This document shows, piece by piece, positions 8,215-17,402 of a stretch of 64,000 nt of DNA; position 1 is the stretch's first letter, and each line of letters begins with the position of its first letter. The stretch comes from Nocardia sp. BMG111209. Lineage in GTDB: Bacteria > Actinomycetota > Actinomycetes > Mycobacteriales > Mycobacteriaceae. The position numbers and the translations under genes are program-made. Location: the NCBI RefSeq assembly GCF_000381925.1, contig NZ_KB907308.1:1-64000 (forward strand). Reading direction: 5' to 3'. The notes under the pieces are model-generated. The model saw nothing but the letters and a program-made list of their open reading frames with translations. It did no database searches and had not been told where the DNA came from.

Positions 8215-9404
8215 GCCGTGGCCTTCGCCGCTCGGGCGGCGGCGCGGGCTCCGGTGGAGAACTTCGCGGGGATCGAGATCCGCCGGCTCAGCCGGAACGT
8301 GGGCCACGGGCTCGAGCTCACGAACTCCTTGTAGCGCACCGCCGCACGACCGGTCAGATACCAGGGACCGGGCGTGTCGTCGCCGCGGGTGAACTGGATG
8401 ACGCCGTCCTTGCGGCCCAGGCTCACCGGCTGGTGGATGTAGCCGAAGCGGAACGGCTTCACCTCCTTGCCGCGCAGCCGCCGCGCGACGGTGTCGGCCA
8501 CATACGCGGCGATGGGCATACCGCTCTGGCAGGTGCCGTGGATGTGCCCCCACGGCTGGCGGACCGAGGCGGCGTCGCCGACGGCGTAGACATCCGGATG
8601 CGAGACCGAGCGCAGGGTGGCATCGGTGACGATCGCGCCCTGGGCGTCGGTGTCGATCCCGGCCGCGGCGGCCAGCGCGGGGGCCCGCACGCCCGCGGTC
8701 CAGAGGATGAGGTCCGACGGCAGGATCTCGCCGGTGTCCAATTCGACGGCATCCGGCAGCACCTTCACGACCTGCGCGCCGACGCGGCGGTTGATGCCGA
8801 AGCGATCCAGTGCGCGGACCAGGTACGCGCGGGCCTTCGGGCCCATCATCGCGCCGGGTTCGCCGGTGCCGATCATCGTGACCGTGACACCGGGATGGCT
8901 GTCGGCGATCTCGGTGGCGGCCTCGATACCGGTCAGTCCGGCGCCGACGACGGTGACCGTGCCGCCGGCCTCGGCCAGGGCGGCGAGCTGTCCGGCGAAA
9001 CCGCGGGCGAACTGCGGGGTGTTCATGGTCCAGGCGTGTTCGGTGGCACCGGGCACGCGATCGGTGTCGGCGCTGCTGCCCAGGGCGTAGATCAGGGTGT
9101 CGTAGGGCAGTTCGGTGCCGTCGTCGAGGGTGACGCGGTGCGCGGCGGTGTCGATCGCGGTAGCCCACGCGCGCCGGAAATCGACGCCGGTATCGGCGAG
9201 CGCCTCGGGAATGCGCAGGTCGGCGAGTTCCTGGCCGGTGGCGATCTGATGGCTGCGCAGCCGTTCGGTGAACCGCTCGGACGGGTTGACCAGGGTGATG
9301 TGCACCGGCAGGCGACGGGTGCGGTGGGCCAGGCGGACGGTGGCCATCATGCCGGTGTAGCCGGCGCCGAGGACGACGATCTCGTGGGTCGGGGTGGCGT
9401 TCAT
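8211..9404 (-). CDS. FAD/NAD(P)-dependent oxidoreductase (NDH-2-like)
   Basis: A flavoprotein of about 397 residues with an N-terminal FAD-binding Rossmann motif (IVVLGAGYTGMMATVRLA), a second dinucleotide motif (GTVTVVGAGLTGIEAATEIA), and the FAD-contacting segment HPDVYAVGDAA. This is the pyridine nucleotide-disulfide/NADH dehydrogenase II fold. ATG 9404 is chosen because GGGAG lies just upstream; an earlier in-frame start would add a non-conserved N-terminus. It precedes and overlaps the ECF41 sigma gene, the usual context in which the sigma factor controls its own oxidoreductase partner. Substrate unknown. Confidence 0.9.
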   Translation of the reverse strand: MNATPTHEIVVLGAGYTGMMATVRLAHRTRRLPVHITLVNPSERFTERLRSHQIATGQELADLRIPEALADTGVDFRRAWATAIDTAAHRVTLDDGTELPYDTLIYALGSSADTDRVPGATEHAWTMNTPQFARGFAGQLAALAEAGGTVTVVGAGLTGIEAATEIADSHPGVTVTMIGTGEPGAMMGPKARAYLVRALDRFGINRRVGAQVVKVLPDAVELDTGEILPSDLILWTAGVRAPALAAAAGIDTDAQGAIVTDATLRSVSHPDVYAVGDAASVRQPWGHIHGTCQSGMPIAAYVADTVARRLRGKEVKPFRFGYIHQPVSLGRKDGVIQFTRGDDTPGPWYLTGRAAVRYKEFVSSSPWPTFRLSRRISIPAKFSTGARAAARAAKATA

Positions 9405-9446
9405 CGTGACTCCCGGAGGGGGTGGTGGATTCGATGTCGGCCATGG

Positions 9447-9473
9447 GACAAGGCAGGCGGTCCGTCCGTGACA
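9447..9473 (-). promoter_or_regulatory. Candidate ECF41-type promoter
   Basis: On the minus strand TGTCAC (9473-9468), a 17-base spacer and TGTC (9450-9447) resemble the ECF41 consensus (-35 TGTCACA, -10 CGTC), placed 42 bases before the flavoprotein start. The -10 has one mismatch, so this is tentative. Confidence 0.35.
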
Positions 9474-9571
9474 CCCCGTTTGCGTGACGCACGTCACTGT
9501 CCGGAACAGCGATACCACTCGCGCGGGTTGACTCGATCGGAGCACAGTGCCACCGAACCAGCGAGGATTCC

Positions 9572-10291
9572 ATGACAGTGCAGGTCGAGATCTGGACCGA
9601 CATCAATTGCCCGTTCTGCTACCTGGGCAAACGCCGGTTCGAGGAGGCGCTGCACGGGTTCGCGCATCGGGAGGCCGTGCAGGTGGTGCACAGGTCGTTC
9701 GAGCTCGATCCGACCATGCCCGCCGGGCACAGCGAGGCCGTGGTCCCGCACATCGCGAACAAATACGGCATCAGCGAGGCGCAGGCCGAGGCGAACGAAC
9801 GCGGCCTGGGTGCGCAGGCCGAGGCGATGGGCCTCCCCTACCGGACGTCGGGCCGCGACCTCGGCAACAGTTTCGACATGCACCGGCTCCTGCAGTACGC
9901 GCTGGCCCGCGGCAAGCAGGAGGCGATGCTCGACGCGCTGTACCGCGGCAATTTCGCCGAGGCCCGGCCGTTGTTCGGCGATTCGGAGCGGCTGGTGGAG
10001 CTGGCGGTCGAAGCGGGTTTCGACGAGGCGGACGTCCGCGCGGTGCTCGCCGATCCGGATGCCTACGCCGATGCGGTCCGCGACGACGAGCGGGAGGCCG
10101 CGCGCCTCGGCGCCACCGGGGTTCCGTTCTTCGTCTTCGATCGCAAATACGGTGTTTCCGGTGCGCAGCCGGCCGAGGTGTTCGGCCAGGTGCTGGAGCG
10201 GGCGTGGTCCGACCACGCGCCGGCCCTGGAGGTCGTCGGTGACGCGGACGCCTGCGGGCCCGATGGGTGCGCGCTTCCGGATCGGGGCTGA
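9572..10291 (+). CDS. DsbA-family (FrnE-like) thiol oxidoreductase
   Basis: A 239-residue thioredoxin-fold protein with the redox motif CPFC in EIWTDINCPFCYLGKRRFE, an inserted helical domain, and the cis-Pro loop GATGVPFFVFDRKYGVSGAQP near the C-terminus. These features match the FrnE/2-hydroxychromene-2-carboxylate isomerase-like branch of the DsbA family. No signal peptide, so cytoplasmic. Two additional cysteines sit near the C-terminus (ACGPDGC). GAGGA lies 4 bases before the ATG. It is divergent from the flavoprotein/ECF41 unit, so a shared oxidative-stress role is possible but not shown. Confidence 0.9.
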   Translation: MTVQVEIWTDINCPFCYLGKRRFEEALHGFAHREAVQVVHRSFELDPTMPAGHSEAVVPHIANKYGISEAQAEANERGLGAQAEAMGLPYRTSGRDLGNSFDMHRLLQYALARGKQEAMLDALYRGNFAEARPLFGDSERLVELAVEAGFDEADVRAVLADPDAYADAVRDDEREAARLGATGVPFFVFDRKYGVSGAQPAEVFGQVLERAWSDHAPALEVVGDADACGPDGCALPDRG

Positions 10292-10297
10292 GGTGGC

Positions 10298-10331
10298 GGT
10301 CCGTCGCGCCGCTCAGGCGTCGCGACGGACC
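10298..10331. terminator. Terminator-like hairpin between convergent genes
   Basis: GGTCCGTCGCG (10298-10308) pairs perfectly with CGCGACGGACC (10321-10331). It follows the DsbA-like gene and overlaps the last codons and stop of ltrA on the other strand. No U-tract. Confidence 0.55.
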
Positions 10332-11512
10332 ACGCGCAGCACGGCGGTCGCGGGGCTGACGTAGGTGCTGCTGTCGCCGCGGCGCAGGCTGATGTAGTCG
10401 TCGGCCACCACGGCGAGGAAGGCGACCACCAACAGGACGGCCAGCTGTGCCCACCCGGCCCAGGTGGCCCCGATCGGCGCCGTCGCCAACGTGAACGGCA
10501 CCGCGGCCAGCCTGGTCCAGGCCCGCGGCAGACGCAACGTCGTCCGGAACAGCGTCTGCCCCAGGAAGAACAACGCGACGCCGCCCGACAACGCCCATGC
10601 CGCAGGCCAACTCGACGCGCCGTGCCCGTGCGCCACGGTCAGCCGAATTCCGGCCGCTGTCACGATGATTCCGATCAACAGCGGAAACATCGAATAGCCG
10701 TAGGCCAGTACCGCCGGCCGCACCCGCTCGGTCCGGGGCAGGGCCTCCAGCGCCAGCTCACCACGCTCGTCGTCGAAACCGAAATAGGCCCACCACAATA
10801 CGTAGGCCAGCCCCAGCCCGAGCGCGACCGTCGTCACCAACCCGACGCTGATCTCCTCGCCCGCGAGCGCGGCGCCGACGGCGACCACCGATTCGCCCAG
10901 CGCGACGATGATCACCAGCCCGTGCCGCTCGGCGAAATGGCTTGCGCGGATGACGAATCCACCGGTGTCCACGAGATACGGGGTGACGATCTGCACCGCC
11001 AGCGCCGCACCCCAGATCAGAGAGCGGGGCCACCCGTGCACCAGCCCACCGGCGAGCACCAGCCCGGCCGACAGCAGATTCATCGGCGCGATCCGGAGAA
11101 TCGCCGAACTCGCCGACCGGCCACCGTTGGAGTAGAACAGCCCGGTGTGCACGGTGTTCACCACGAAGTAGCCGATACCGAACGCCAGCCCCGACCCGGT
11201 GAACGCCTCCGGCACCGCGAGCGCCACGACGAAGAACCCCAGCATCCCCACCAGCAGCCAGCTGCGACGCACCGTACTGCTCGGAGCCACCTCGTTGGTG
11301 AGGAAGACATAGCCCGAATACATCCACCAGATTACGCCGAACATCAGTGCCACGCGGCCGAGTTCGAGCCAGCCCGGATGTTCGCTGAAGGCGTGGGTCA
11401 GCTGGGTGATGGTGAAGACGAACACCAGGTCGAAGAACAGCTCCAGGGTGGAGGCGCGGAGTTGCCCGCCTTCGGCGGCGTCTTCTACCTGGTCGGATAC
11501 CTCGTTGCTCAC
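10313..11512 (-). CDS. Low temperature requirement protein A (LtrA) family membrane protein
   Basis: A 399-residue polytopic membrane protein with about a dozen hydrophobic segments. The N-terminal signature STLELFFDLVFVFTITQLTHAF is diagnostic of the LtrA family, first described in Listeria as needed for growth in the cold; the biochemical function is not known. A conserved RASHFAERHGLVIIVALGESVVAVG segment in the middle also fits. The start is GTG at 11512 with no strong Shine-Dalgarno sequence. It stands alone between convergent dsbA-like and an integrase gene, and may mark the chromosomal edge of an inserted island. Confidence 0.92.
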   Translation of the reverse strand: MSNEVSDQVEDAAEGGQLRASTLELFFDLVFVFTITQLTHAFSEHPGWLELGRVALMFGVIWWMYSGYVFLTNEVAPSSTVRRSWLLVGMLGFFVVALAVPEAFTGSGLAFGIGYFVVNTVHTGLFYSNGGRSASSAILRIAPMNLLSAGLVLAGGLVHGWPRSLIWGAALAVQIVTPYLVDTGGFVIRASHFAERHGLVIIVALGESVVAVGAALAGEEISVGLVTTVALGLGLAYVLWWAYFGFDDERGELALEALPRTERVRPAVLAYGYSMFPLLIGIIVTAAGIRLTVAHGHGASSWPAAWALSGGVALFFLGQTLFRTTLRLPRAWTRLAAVPFTLATAPIGATWAGWAQLAVLLVVAFLAVVADDYISLRRGDSSTYVSPATAVLRVVRRDA

Positions 11513-11636
11513 GCGGGTGAGGGTAAACGACGGATGTGGGTGGGCGCGAGCGGAAATAGTGTCTCGCAGTTCGCTGTCCGGTCGGTTCCGGCTGTCCGAG
11601 GGCCCGGCACGCGGCCCGAAAGTGGTCCATACGGAC

Positions 11637-12740
11637 TCACGCGGCCAGAAATTCCAGTTTTGTTCCAGTTTTCGCCGGCTGGAGGCTGCTCAGCGGGCCG
11701 GAGTAGTCGACCACGCGCTGGACGTATCCGCGGCTGTCGATGTAGTGCCGGGTGGCCACTGTCGAGTCCTCGGAGTGCCCCAATTGCGCACTAGCACATC
11801 TCGAGTCGCCTGTCACGCCCGCGACATGGGTCGCGACGGTGTCCCGGAAGTTGCCGAAAAGCACCCACTCGAACGGCGAATCAGCTGTCGCGGTGCTCAA
11901 CGCCGTGTCGGCGGTGCCGGGAGCAATCATCCCGCCACGTTGAGACAGGAACACAGGTGTGTCCGGATCTGTCGGGCAAACTCGCGCCTTCCATACCCGC
12001 AGCACGGTGGTCAGCCACTCCGGCAGGGTCAGGTAATAGGCAGGGCCACGTTTGCGTGCCAGCTGCCGGAACGACGGGCCTCCACTACCGGCGATGACCG
12101 TGGCATGGACGTGCAGCAGTGCCGTCGACGCAGTCGGATCGTCCAGATCGGGAAGGTCCGACCACAGAATCGCGAGCGCTTCGGACTTGCGGGCACCGGT
12201 ACCGAGCAACGTCAGGCACAGCGGCAACAGATACCGAGTTCGCTTCTGCCGCACCATCAACAGGTCGAAGAAACCATCCAGCTCCACCTGTTCCAGTGCG
12301 CGTGCGTTCCCTTCGATCACCGGTTCCGGGACCGGCGTCGTGGGACTCACATCGAACAGGCCACCCAGAGTCAGGATCCTGAACACCTCGTTCAGGATGA
12401 TGTGGTGAATGTTGGCCGTGGCCACGGACAGCTCGGCGATATCCTCGAGGTGGTCGTACAGATAGGACGGGCGGCCAACCTCTCCGATGGCGAGATGCCC
12501 GAGTTCCAGACCCAGTTTGATCGCGTTCGGATTGGCCCGGGGTGAGTCCGGCTTGTAGATCGCTCGCACATACTTGCGGTACGTCTGCTTGCGTATCTTG
12601 CGTGTGCGTTCGGATCCTTTCGAGCGGTTCTGCTCGAAGTTCCGTTCGAAGTCTGCAAGGCATTCTTTGCTGGTAGCACCGATTCCCGATGTCCTGCGGT
12701 AAGCGCCGTTGAACGCACGGTGCCGGCCTGAGAAGGCCAT
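11637..12740 (-). CDS. Tyrosine recombinase (phage-integrase family)
   Basis: Site-specific recombinase of 367 residues. The catalytic domain shows the first Arg box TGARKSEALAILWSD (R184), the second box GNFRDTVATHVAG (R299), LGHSEDSTVATRHYID with H322, and the nucleophile Tyr333. The usual HxxR His of the second box is replaced (GNFR). The N-terminal part (ERTRKIRKQTYRKYVRAIYK and following helices) looks like a core-binding domain. The same frame stays open with protein-like sequence for about 20 codons before the ATG without another start, so the N-terminus may be shortened. It probably mobilised the adjacent island; activity is uncertain. Confidence 0.85.
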   Translation of the reverse strand: MAFSGRHRAFNGAYRRTSGIGATSKECLADFERNFEQNRSKGSERTRKIRKQTYRKYVRAIYKPDSPRANPNAIKLGLELGHLAIGEVGRPSYLYDHLEDIAELSVATANIHHIILNEVFRILTLGGLFDVSPTTPVPEPVIEGNARALEQVELDGFFDLLMVRQKRTRYLLPLCLTLLGTGARKSEALAILWSDLPDLDDPTASTALLHVHATVIAGSGGPSFRQLARKRGPAYYLTLPEWLTTVLRVWKARVCPTDPDTPVFLSQRGGMIAPGTADTALSTATADSPFEWVLFGNFRDTVATHVAGVTGDSRCASAQLGHSEDSTVATRHYIDSRGYVQRVVDYSGPLSSLQPAKTGTKLEFLAA

Positions 12741-13094
12741 CGCATCGCGGATCTGCTCGACGTTGCGTACAGCGACGATCCTCGCGGCCTGGACACCTAC
12801 CCACTACGGAGAAGGCAGATGGCAGCTCAGAAGTCGTGGCCCCCGGCGACGGCACTGAGTATTCCGCGGAAGCTGGGCACGGCATCGACTGATGCAAGCT
12901 CAGCGCCCGCAGAAGGACTTGTCGAACCTCGTTGTTTCTGCGCCAGTCCGTTCGTTCACCAGCTCGGCAGACCCTCATCGAATCGAATCTGAAGGTCGGG
13001 GCTGTTCTCGAACCTTTCGACCCACGGGCCGTTGTCGGTATCGGTGCGTGATGGGACGGGAATCTTCGGATACCTGAACGACCCGACGGTTACG
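12741..13094. other. Intergenic stretch, possible frameshifted tail of the large downstream gene
   Basis: 354 bases between the recombinase start and the stop of the large modular gene. On the minus strand a frame from 13180 to 12956 remains open past that stop and reads protein-like sequence (for example GPWVERFENSPDLQIRFDE). This could be the original C-terminus of the large protein after a frameshift, or a remnant of another gene. Nothing recognisable is seen in 12806-12955. Confidence 0.35.
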
Positions 13095-16000
13095 TCACGG
13101 CCAGTTCTCGCTGTCGCCGGTTCGGAGTGGATTTCGGGGATCTCGAAAGTCGAGGACAAGGGGTGGCGTGCCCGGATCACGGTCGGGTCTGCGGATTTCG
13201 ATGTAACCCTGATGTTCCCGTGACTTCAGGTATGGGCCTTCGGCCAAGGGAAGCGACAGGAATGCGCCTACGCTGGGCTGGTCGTCGACCGGGAAGACTA
13301 TCTGGCCGTTGACTTTGAAGACTCTCGGCATGTATTTGTGTTGATCGGGCCGCATCCAGAATTCAATAGTTTGCATTGAATCATCAGAGGTGAAGAAGGT
13401 ATAGATCTCACCCCACTCGAATGCAGTGGGCAACGACGTGTTCCGAGTTTTTATCCGATCCGCGAACGTAGCGAAGTCCATGGTTGCAGCCTCCACAGCG
13501 TAGAGGATTCCAAAATTGTCGGGAACGGTGTCGTAGGTCGCCTTGAGGCGATCCCGATCCGGTTCGCTGATGGATGTGCGATAGATCGCCACATAGAAGC
13601 CGAGTCTGCGTTCTGCACGCGTGTTGTCGTCGAGGTTCAGCAGCAGCCATGAGCCGTCCGGTGTTGCGCCGACCAGCTGTGGCCATCGGTCGGGGACTCG
13701 GAGGTTGGCACCGCAGGCGAACCCGAGATGCACGCCTATGTTGACCGCATCGCGCTCGTCCGGATAAGGGTCGAACCGAATGAGGTCCGAGAAGGTCGCA
13801 TCGGCCGCGGAGGGTATCAACGTGGTGGACTGAGCAATGGCGACTTGTGGATACCCTGTCAGGTCGTCGTGCCCGTATCCGCTGTTGAGCCATACACCTC
13901 CTGCGGTCAGCAGGAACGAAGTGGATCGGAAGTACACCTCCACCCCGCCTTCGGCCTGGTCGGGGGAGTCGGTCATCTTGGGTCTGTTGCCGTGATAGAA
14001 GCGGTGTTGAGTCGGCGGATGCGCCGTCATGGCGATCAGGTATGCGGCAGCAGGGGGCCGATACGGAGCCAGGCCGGCGAGGACACCGTTGAATGTCCAA
14101 TTGTCGACGAACACAGGTGCCGGTCGTCCGTTGGCATCGATCGGACCTGTGTAGGTCAGGAACAGTTTCGCGACCTGGTCAGTGTTCAACCCCATGAGGT
14201 CGTTGTTGTCGGTGGTATTGTTTACATGCTCCTTGAGCCGCCGGAACGGGGCTATACGGCGTCCTCGGCTACTGGACACCGCGAATTTCGTCATGATGTA
14301 GTCCAGGACGAGGCGCGCGGCTGTCGATATCTTCTCATCACCGAATTCGTGGAGGTTGAGAAGAGCGTGAAGGGCCAGGCGCTGATATGGCCGAGCGTTG
14401 AATTCCATGAAGTCGTAGCGGACGAGGGTCTGCAGGTGATCGAGCAGCCAGTCTCGCACACCATTGGTCGTATTGTCGAGCTGGGGTTCGTGATTCTTGG
14501 CGAAGAGGATGTCGTTGACGATGTATTTGCTGCTGTTGATCATGAGCAGATGGTTTTCCGTTTCCGGGATCGTCATGGCATTGAACCTTACAGGCGGCGC
14601 CGGCGGCGGGAAGATGAACCCCGTCTCACTTTTGAGTGAGTAGGACTCGATCCCAGGGTTTATCGGGCCTGCGAGGGTCGGCGGCAGGAGGTCACGCAGT
14701 ACAAAGTCGATCTGCTCAGCGGTCAGCATGTCCACGTAGCGGCGCACGAGAACGACGAGGCCCTTGACCGCCATATCGTAGTCGCCCAGGCGCGATTCGA
14801 AGTTGAGGGTATGGTCGAGTATCGGCCAGCCTCCGATGTCACCGAGGGCGCTCTTCTTATCGTAACCAGTTCCCATCTGACCGTGCCCGCGAATTGTTGT
14901 GCGGAGCAGGGAATGGACCACGGCTCGGTGCAGGGGTTCACCCGACACCTGGAATTCGGGATCGTTGGACAGGACGTGGAAGTGGGCGAGGAGTTCGACG
15001 CCGATGTTCTCGTTCGCCATCCCTACAGGGAATGCTCGCCGTTGAGTCTGCACGAAGTATTTCGCGATGGCGTTCGCGCGTGCGGCATGGGAACGGTACG
15101 CAGCTTCCGGTGAACCATCGGCTGGCAATGGATCCAATGGTGCGTCGAGAACTGGTTGCTTGTAGGCGATGGACAGCGGTGTCGTGGCAGAAAATGGCGA
15201 GAACAGGCCTGGTGTACCGAGCGGACCCAGACCCGGCCACACCTGAATGGTGTAGGTGGCGTCACCTGGGACGGTTTCGAGGCCGAATCGAAGCGTTCCA
15301 CTGCCTCGGCCCGTGCGCGCCCAGTCCAGGCGCGTTACCTCGACGTCGACTCCAACGCCCTGATCGCCTGTCTGGGCCATTGTGATTGTCCGAAACGGAG
15401 TTCCGTCGCGAGAAATGTCGACCCGGAAGCGGTCGAACGGCGTGTCCGCTCCACCCCAATTCAGCTCGACCGACTGGTGAGCCTGATGAGCAGACACGAG
15501 TAGTCCGTCGCCGAGCGTCGGATCTCGCAGTATGGCGCCCCGATCGAAGTTCTGGACCCTGGTTGTAGCGACATGCGGATCGGCGAACTCGGCCGTCGTC
15601 GGTGGCCCCAGAGCGCCGTCTGCGCCACCCAATTCTTGCCACCGTTCGCCGAACAGGCCATCGACCGGAAAGGACTGAGCCGGAGGCTCGCCCGCCGGTG
15701 GCGCGGCGAAGGCTAGGTGAACGGGCTCGGTCCAGCCGTGCACAGTGTGGTCGTTGTCGTCGAAGCTCGCGACGGTGAACCCGTAGTCGCCGAAACCCTG
15801 CATCCGCATCCACAGGTGCATATCGGAACTGGGGAATGCCGGCTGGACCGTCTCGTCGACGTCCAGACCCTGCGATATACCGTTGAACAGGACATTGCAT
15901 CGAAAGTACTTTTGCGCGAACGACGGAAACGACCACATGAAACACGCGGCGTTGCGGAGCCGGACCACGCTGACAACCATGTCCTGATCGGGTGCCCAGA

Positions 16001-17402
16001 GTATTTCACCGCCGTCGAACCGTTGCCGGACCGCGGTTGCGCCTTCGACAGGTGCTTCCGGTCCCGCCGGTGCTCCGAACGGACCTGCGGCCGCTCCCCA
16101 TTCCCGCCATCGCGTGCCTATCAGGCCTCCGACCGCGACGTTCGGGGAATCGTTCACGGTCAACCAGTGCGTTCCCTGTCCGCTCAACAACCAGTCCAGG
16201 CCCGTATCATAGACAATTGTTCCCCGGGTGGTGACCGTGAACGCAAATTGAGTGAGTGCCGGATCCGGGGAATTCAACTCATAGGAAGCGGGCACAATTG
16301 TCAGCTGCTGTATGGCGTTCCGATGGAGTACAACCCCCGGGTTTCCCAGCATTTCCGGCATCAGATCATGTGGCAATTCCTTGAGATCGAATGTGATCGT
16401 ATAACCGGTGAAGGTCAGGGTGTGGCCAGCGATTAGAGCGCACCCCGCCAAGGCGGGATCGACCAGGCTCAGTTCACCGCCTCGGCTGACCGTTACACCG
16501 AAATCCGCCATGCCCCGCGCCAGGACATACATGTACGAGCCGGGCAGCATCGTCAACTCCTGAGGCGCAACCCTGCTCAAATGCGCTGCCGGATTCCCCA
16601 ACATTTCCGGAGTCAGGTCGTGCGACAACGCCGTCAGATCGAACGTAATCGTATAACCGGTGAAGGTGAGAGTATTCCCGTTGATCTCGGCGCAGCCGGC
16701 CAGGGCGGGGTCGGACAGCGACAGTTTCCCGTCGGTGGCCAGCGTCAATCCGAAATCGGCCATCCCCCGGGCCAGAATGTACACATAGCTGCCCGGGATC
16801 AGATTCAGTTGCCGGGGTGCGGCACGGGACAGGACGTCATCGCTGTTGCCGAGCAGGTCGGCGCGCAGGTCGTGCGACAGTACACTGAGGTCGAACGTGA
16901 CCGGATAACCAGTGACTGTGACCGTATGCCCGTTGATCTCCGTACAGCGGGACAGCGCGGGATCCGACAGTGACAGTTGCCCGTCTGCGGCCAGCGTCAA
17001 TCCGAAATCAGCCAATCCCCACGCAAGGATGAATGTGTAGGCACCCGGCACCCATCGCAGTTCGTGTGGCGTATCGCGGGTCAACGCGTTTGGGCCGCCA
17101 GTGATATTAGGGCGCAAATCGTGTGACAGCCCGGTCAGGTCCATCGTGACCGGATAGCCGACGACAGTGAGCGTGTCGGTCCCACGACCGTTCAGAAAGC
17201 CGTCGTTCGCGGTGTCATAGTCGACCAGTCCGGCCGAGGTCACCTCAAAGGAAAAACCCGGCCCACCTTGCCAAAAGAAATAACTACCCGGATCCAACGA
17301 CACTGCCGGACCGGCGGTGCCATCGAGGATGGAGGTGAGCACACCGGTTATCTCGAAATCGGGATAGCTCAGACCGCTGGTATCAAAACGAATACTTGCC
17401 AT
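13095..17402 (-). CDS. Large modular protein of unknown function (four 83-residue repeats, LGFP-like repeats, helical C-terminal region)
   Basis: 1435 residues. Residues 78-410 hold four repeats of about 83 residues, each beginning like LTFTGYTITFDLTALSHDL and containing ADFG, LSLSDPAL and a buried-looking Cys. Two LGFP-like repeats follow at about 425-473 (GGLIGTRWREWGAAAGPFGAP) and 581-627 (DGLFGERWQELGGADGALGPP), then a beta-sandwich-like stretch to about 745. Residues about 765-1150 are helix-rich (NSSKYIVNDILF, YQRLALHALLNLHEF), and the last 280 are beta-rich with GGVEVYFRSTSFLLTAGGVW. That order recalls alpha/alpha-toroid plus beta-sandwich polysaccharide lyases, but no catalytic motif could be confirmed. 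No signal peptide. ATG 17402 follows GGGGAAGGGG. Flanked by recombinase and IS remnants. Confidence 0.8.
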   Translation of the reverse strand: MASIRFDTSGLSYPDFEITGVLTSILDGTAGPAVSLDPGSYFFWQGGPGFSFEVTSAGLVDYDTANDGFLNGRGTDTLTVVGYPVTMDLTGLSHDLRPNITGGPNALTRDTPHELRWVPGAYTFILAWGLADFGLTLAADGQLSLSDPALSRCTEINGHTVTVTGYPVTFDLSVLSHDLRADLLGNSDDVLSRAAPRQLNLIPGSYVYILARGMADFGLTLATDGKLSLSDPALAGCAEINGNTLTFTGYTITFDLTALSHDLTPEMLGNPAAHLSRVAPQELTMLPGSYMYVLARGMADFGVTVSRGGELSLVDPALAGCALIAGHTLTFTGYTITFDLKELPHDLMPEMLGNPGVVLHRNAIQQLTIVPASYELNSPDPALTQFAFTVTTRGTIVYDTGLDWLLSGQGTHWLTVNDSPNVAVGGLIGTRWREWGAAAGPFGAPAGPEAPVEGATAVRQRFDGGEILWAPDQDMVVSVVRLRNAACFMWSFPSFAQKYFRCNVLFNGISQGLDVDETVQPAFPSSDMHLWMRMQGFGDYGFTVASFDDNDHTVHGWTEPVHLAFAAPPAGEPPAQSFPVDGLFGERWQELGGADGALGPPTTAEFADPHVATTRVQNFDRGAILRDPTLGDGLLVSAHQAHQSVELNWGGADTPFDRFRVDISRDGTPFRTITMAQTGDQGVGVDVEVTRLDWARTGRGSGTLRFGLETVPGDATYTIQVWPGLGPLGTPGLFSPFSATTPLSIAYKQPVLDAPLDPLPADGSPEAAYRSHAARANAIAKYFVQTQRRAFPVGMANENIGVELLAHFHVLSNDPEFQVSGEPLHRAVVHSLLRTTIRGHGQMGTGYDKKSALGDIGGWPILDHTLNFESRLGDYDMAVKGLVVLVRRYVDMLTAEQIDFVLRDLLPPTLAGPINPGIESYSLKSETGFIFPPPAPPVRFNAMTIPETENHLLMINSSKYIVNDILFAKNHEPQLDNTTNGVRDWLLDHLQTLVRYDFMEFNARPYQRLALHALLNLHEFGDEKISTAARLVLDYIMTKFAVSSSRGRRIAPFRRLKEHVNNTTDNNDLMGLNTDQVAKLFLTYTGPIDANGRPAPVFVDNWTFNGVLAGLAPYRPPAAAYLIAMTAHPPTQHRFYHGNRPKMTDSPDQAEGGVEVYFRSTSFLLTAGGVWLNSGYGHDDLTGYPQVAIAQSTTLIPSAADATFSDLIRFDPYPDERDAVNIGVHLGFACGANLRVPDRWPQLVGATPDGSWLLLNLDDNTRAERRLGFYVAIYRTSISEPDRDRLKATYDTVPDNFGILYAVEAATMDFATFADRIKTRNTSLPTAFEWGEIYTFFTSDDSMQTIEFWMRPDQHKYMPRVFKVNGQIVFPVDDQPSVGAFLSLPLAEGPYLKSREHQGYIEIRRPDRDPGTPPLVLDFRDPRNPLRTGDSENWP
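16172..17171 (-). repeat. Four tandem ~249-bp coding repeats
   Basis: Encodes residues about 78-410 of the large modular protein. The marker LSHDL (LPHDL in the last copy) recurs at residues 92, 175, 258 and 343, a period of 83-85 residues. Copies two to four are most alike (for example ARGMADFG in two and three), suggesting internal duplication. Confidence 0.85.

Noticed and set aside
7255..9606. A single 783-residue protein on the minus strand
   Set aside because: The N-terminal 460 residues are an out-of-frame read of the flavoprotein gene; only the C-terminal part is real, as the ECF41 sigma factor starting at 8214.
11520..11640. Attachment site for the recombinase near ltrA
   Set aside because: No tRNA gene and no direct repeat matching the far side of the island was found by eye.
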